6,344 bases of DNA from Mycobacteriaceae bacterium. Its GTDB lineage: Bacteria > Actinomycetota > Actinomycetes > Mycobacteriales > Mycobacteriaceae. The stretch spans positions 1-6,344 of the forward strand of contig JAFAWC010000277.1 of the NCBI GenBank assembly GCA_019242135.1, given 5' to 3'. The position numbers and the translations under genes are program-made. The notes under the pieces were generated by a model. It had not been told where the DNA came from and searched no databases. It saw nothing but the letters and a program-made list of their open reading frames with translations. Within the stretch, counting starts at the first letter, position 1. Each line of letters starts with the position of its first letter. This document shows positions 5,258-6,344 of the stretch, piece after piece.

Positions 5258-5282
5258 TCAGCTGCGGTCACCGGTTAACCGG
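5250..5282. repeat. Two adjacent perfect palindromes at the DUF2127/hydrolase junction
   Basis: GCAGCTGATCAGCTGC (5250-5265, 16 bases) includes the DUF2127 stop codon, and CCGGTTAACCGG (5271-5282, 12 bases) covers the last codons of the hydrolase. Both are perfect. They may form hairpins on either strand and help termination of the two converging transcripts; no T-run accompanies them. Confidence 0.5.
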
Positions 5283-6047
5283 GCCGTCCGAGTTGGCGCC
5301 GCGGGACACGCTATCCCAGAAGCGGTTCAGAGCCGCGGCCCCGCGGGCTGGGTCCTGCACCATCCACCAGTGGCCCAACCCGTCGAGCACCTCGGTCGCA
5401 GCATGCGCCCGGTCCGCGGCGCGCCGCCGAATCTCATCGGACCCGACGTAGTGGTCCTCGGTGGCTAGCAGTGAAAGACCCGGGCGCGCCGCGGCCTCGG
5501 GCAACGTTCTGCCCACCTCGGCCATCGCGGGCTGGCGCGCGGAGCGGTACAGCGTCAGGACTGCCCGACCCATCTCCGGGCCCTGGCCCGCGGCGATTTT
5601 CGTCGCGATGTCCGTCGGGATGCCCAACGCCGCCATCCGATCCGCACGCTCGCTGACGGTGCCGCCGAACATGCTGTCTACCAGCCTTTCGCCGTCGCCC
5701 GGCGTCTGCCACACCTGCGCGAGGTCATGCCACACATAGTCGGGGTCGAACAACCCGAGAACGTCGCTGACCCAGCTGCGCACGAGCTCGGGTCGATGCA
5801 TCACCATGTTGACGACATGGCCGCCTCCCCAGTCGTGGCCGACCACGTCGACCGGTTCGCCGACGTCTTCGAGCGCATCCTCAAGCCAGTTCCGGTAAGC
5901 CAGGTAGTCGGCCGGAAAGCCGTCGGGCAGGGGTGCGCCGAATCCCGGCGGTGACAGTCGTACCACGTCGTCGCGCCCGAGAGCATCGACCAGCGGGTCC
6001 CAGATCGCCTCGGTCTCCGGATTGCCGTGCACCAGAACCACCGTCAT
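5268..6047 (-). CDS. Alpha/beta hydrolase, haloalkane dehalogenase / epoxide hydrolase type
   Basis: A 259-residue cytoplasmic alpha/beta-hydrolase with an Asp nucleophile. Visible motifs are HGNP (7-10, oxyanion region), PPGFG (33-37), the nucleophile elbow VGHDWGG (69-75) with Asp72, a likely acid at Asp198 or Glu197 (ATEDHYVGSDE) and the base His226 (GLGHWW). The cap lies at about 95-185. Asp-nucleophile members hydrolyse carbon-halogen bonds or epoxides. Asn9 and Trp73 sit where haloalkane dehalogenases bind halide (Asn41/Trp107 in DhaA), but HDWG is also normal in epoxide hydrolases, so the substrate is open. ATG 6047 is the only usable start: an in-frame stop lies 14 codons upstream with no other start codon between. 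The protein begins directly at the first beta strand, slightly shorter than usual. No ribosome site is visible. It is convergent with the DUF2127 gene and follows a YeaQ-type gene on the same strand after 99 bases. Confidence 0.92.
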   Translation of the reverse strand: MTVVLVHGNPETEAIWDPLVDALGRDDVVRLSPPGFGAPLPDGFPADYLAYRNWLEDALEDVGEPVDVVGHDWGGGHVVNMVMHRPELVRSWVSDVLGLFDPDYVWHDLAQVWQTPGDGERLVDSMFGGTVSERADRMAALGIPTDIATKIAAGQGPEMGRAVLTLYRSARQPAMAEVGRTLPEAAARPGLSLLATEDHYVGSDEIRRRAADRAHAATEVLDGLGHWWMVQDPARGAAALNRFWDSVSRGANSDGPVNR

Positions 6048-6146
6048 GGTGAATATGGTGGCACATCGCGCCGTTCTCGTATCGCGTCATGAACATCCCG
6101 TCGACCGGCGAGGTGCGGGCCGATCAGGACGAGCATCTCGGGAGGC

Positions 6147-6344
6147 TCAGGCTCTTGTTTTTCGTCCCGCGACGAGCCGGTAGATGAAAAGCAGGATCAC
6201 CGCGCCGACCAGAGCGCCGAGGAACGAGTGCTTGATCGGCGGAGTGATGGTGAAGTGGTGCTCGAAGAGCACGCTTCCCAGCGTGCCGCCCACGTAGGCC
6301 CCGATGATGCCGAGCAAAGCCGTTGCAATCCATCCCATGTGGTG
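6147..6344 (-). CDS. GlsB/YeaQ/YmgE-type stress membrane protein, probably missing its N-terminus
   Basis: A small hydrophobic protein of the transglycosylase-associated family (PF04226), linked to stress responses; its molecular role is not established. Visible are a glycine-rich membrane segment GWIATALLGIIGAYVGGTLG (2-21), a short polar loop with FEHHFT, a second segment at about 38-56 (HSFLGALVGAVILLFIYRLV) and a basic end (GRKTRA). Numbering is from ATG 6338, which would give 63 residues. Family members are usually about 80 residues with three segments, and the GWI...LLGIIGA motif normally follows a first helix. The frame stays open through the last two codons of the window (His-His), so the true start very likely lies outside. 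It could share a transcript with the hydrolase downstream. Confidence 0.85.
   Translation of the reverse strand, partial: HHMGWIATALLGIIGAYVGGTLGSVLFEHHFTITPPIKHSFLGALVGAVILLFIYRLVAGRKTRA

Overview
This GC-rich window almost certainly comes from a Mycobacterium. The marker proteins are an HspX/Acr-type alpha-crystallin, an Ami1-like (Rv3717 family) peptidoglycan amidase, a secreted cutinase (Culp family), a DUF2127 membrane protein and several proline/threonine-rich single-pass envelope proteins. The order of genes, as far as I can recall, does not match the M. tuberculosis H37Rv loci of hspX or Rv3717, so a non-tuberculous species is the better guess. This is inference without a search.

Layout from left to right: (1) 1-301, minus: 5' part of a gene for a proline-rich single-pass membrane protein, cut by the window edge. 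(2) 302-781: intergenic region with a possible leftward promoter, a degenerate DosR-like box and an inverted repeat. (3) 782-1213, plus: hspX-type small heat-shock protein. (4) 1220-2020, minus: Tat-type zinc amidase, apparently with a leaderless GTG start. (5) 2260-2742, plus: signal-anchored Pro/Thr-rich protein. (6) 2744-3445, minus: secreted cutinase. (7) 3446-4006: long stretch without a confident gene, holding a strong hairpin and an ambiguous open frame. (8) 4007-4363, plus: small membrane protein with a His-rich outer segment, followed by a clear intrinsic terminator. (9) 4493-5257, plus: DUF2127 protein with a possible N-terminal zinc site. (10) 5268-6047, minus: alpha/beta hydrolase of haloalkane dehalogenase / epoxide hydrolase type. 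(11) 6147 to the window end, minus: GlsB/YeaQ/YmgE-type stress membrane protein, probably missing its N-terminus.

The genes do not form one operon. They alternate in direction and make three tail-to-tail pairs whose stop codons lie only 6, 1 and 10 bases apart. Palindromic or hairpin-forming sequence covers these junctions. The contents share a theme of cell envelope and stress: amidase, cutinase, anchored Pro-rich proteins, Hsp20 and a YeaQ-type protein. No mobile element, CRISPR array, rRNA, tRNA or obvious new multi-gene system is visible. The most interesting leads are the leaderless Tat amidase, the tight convergent junctions, the unexplained 3446-4006 stretch with its hairpin, the halide-site residues in the hydrolase and the possible zinc ribbon on DUF2127.
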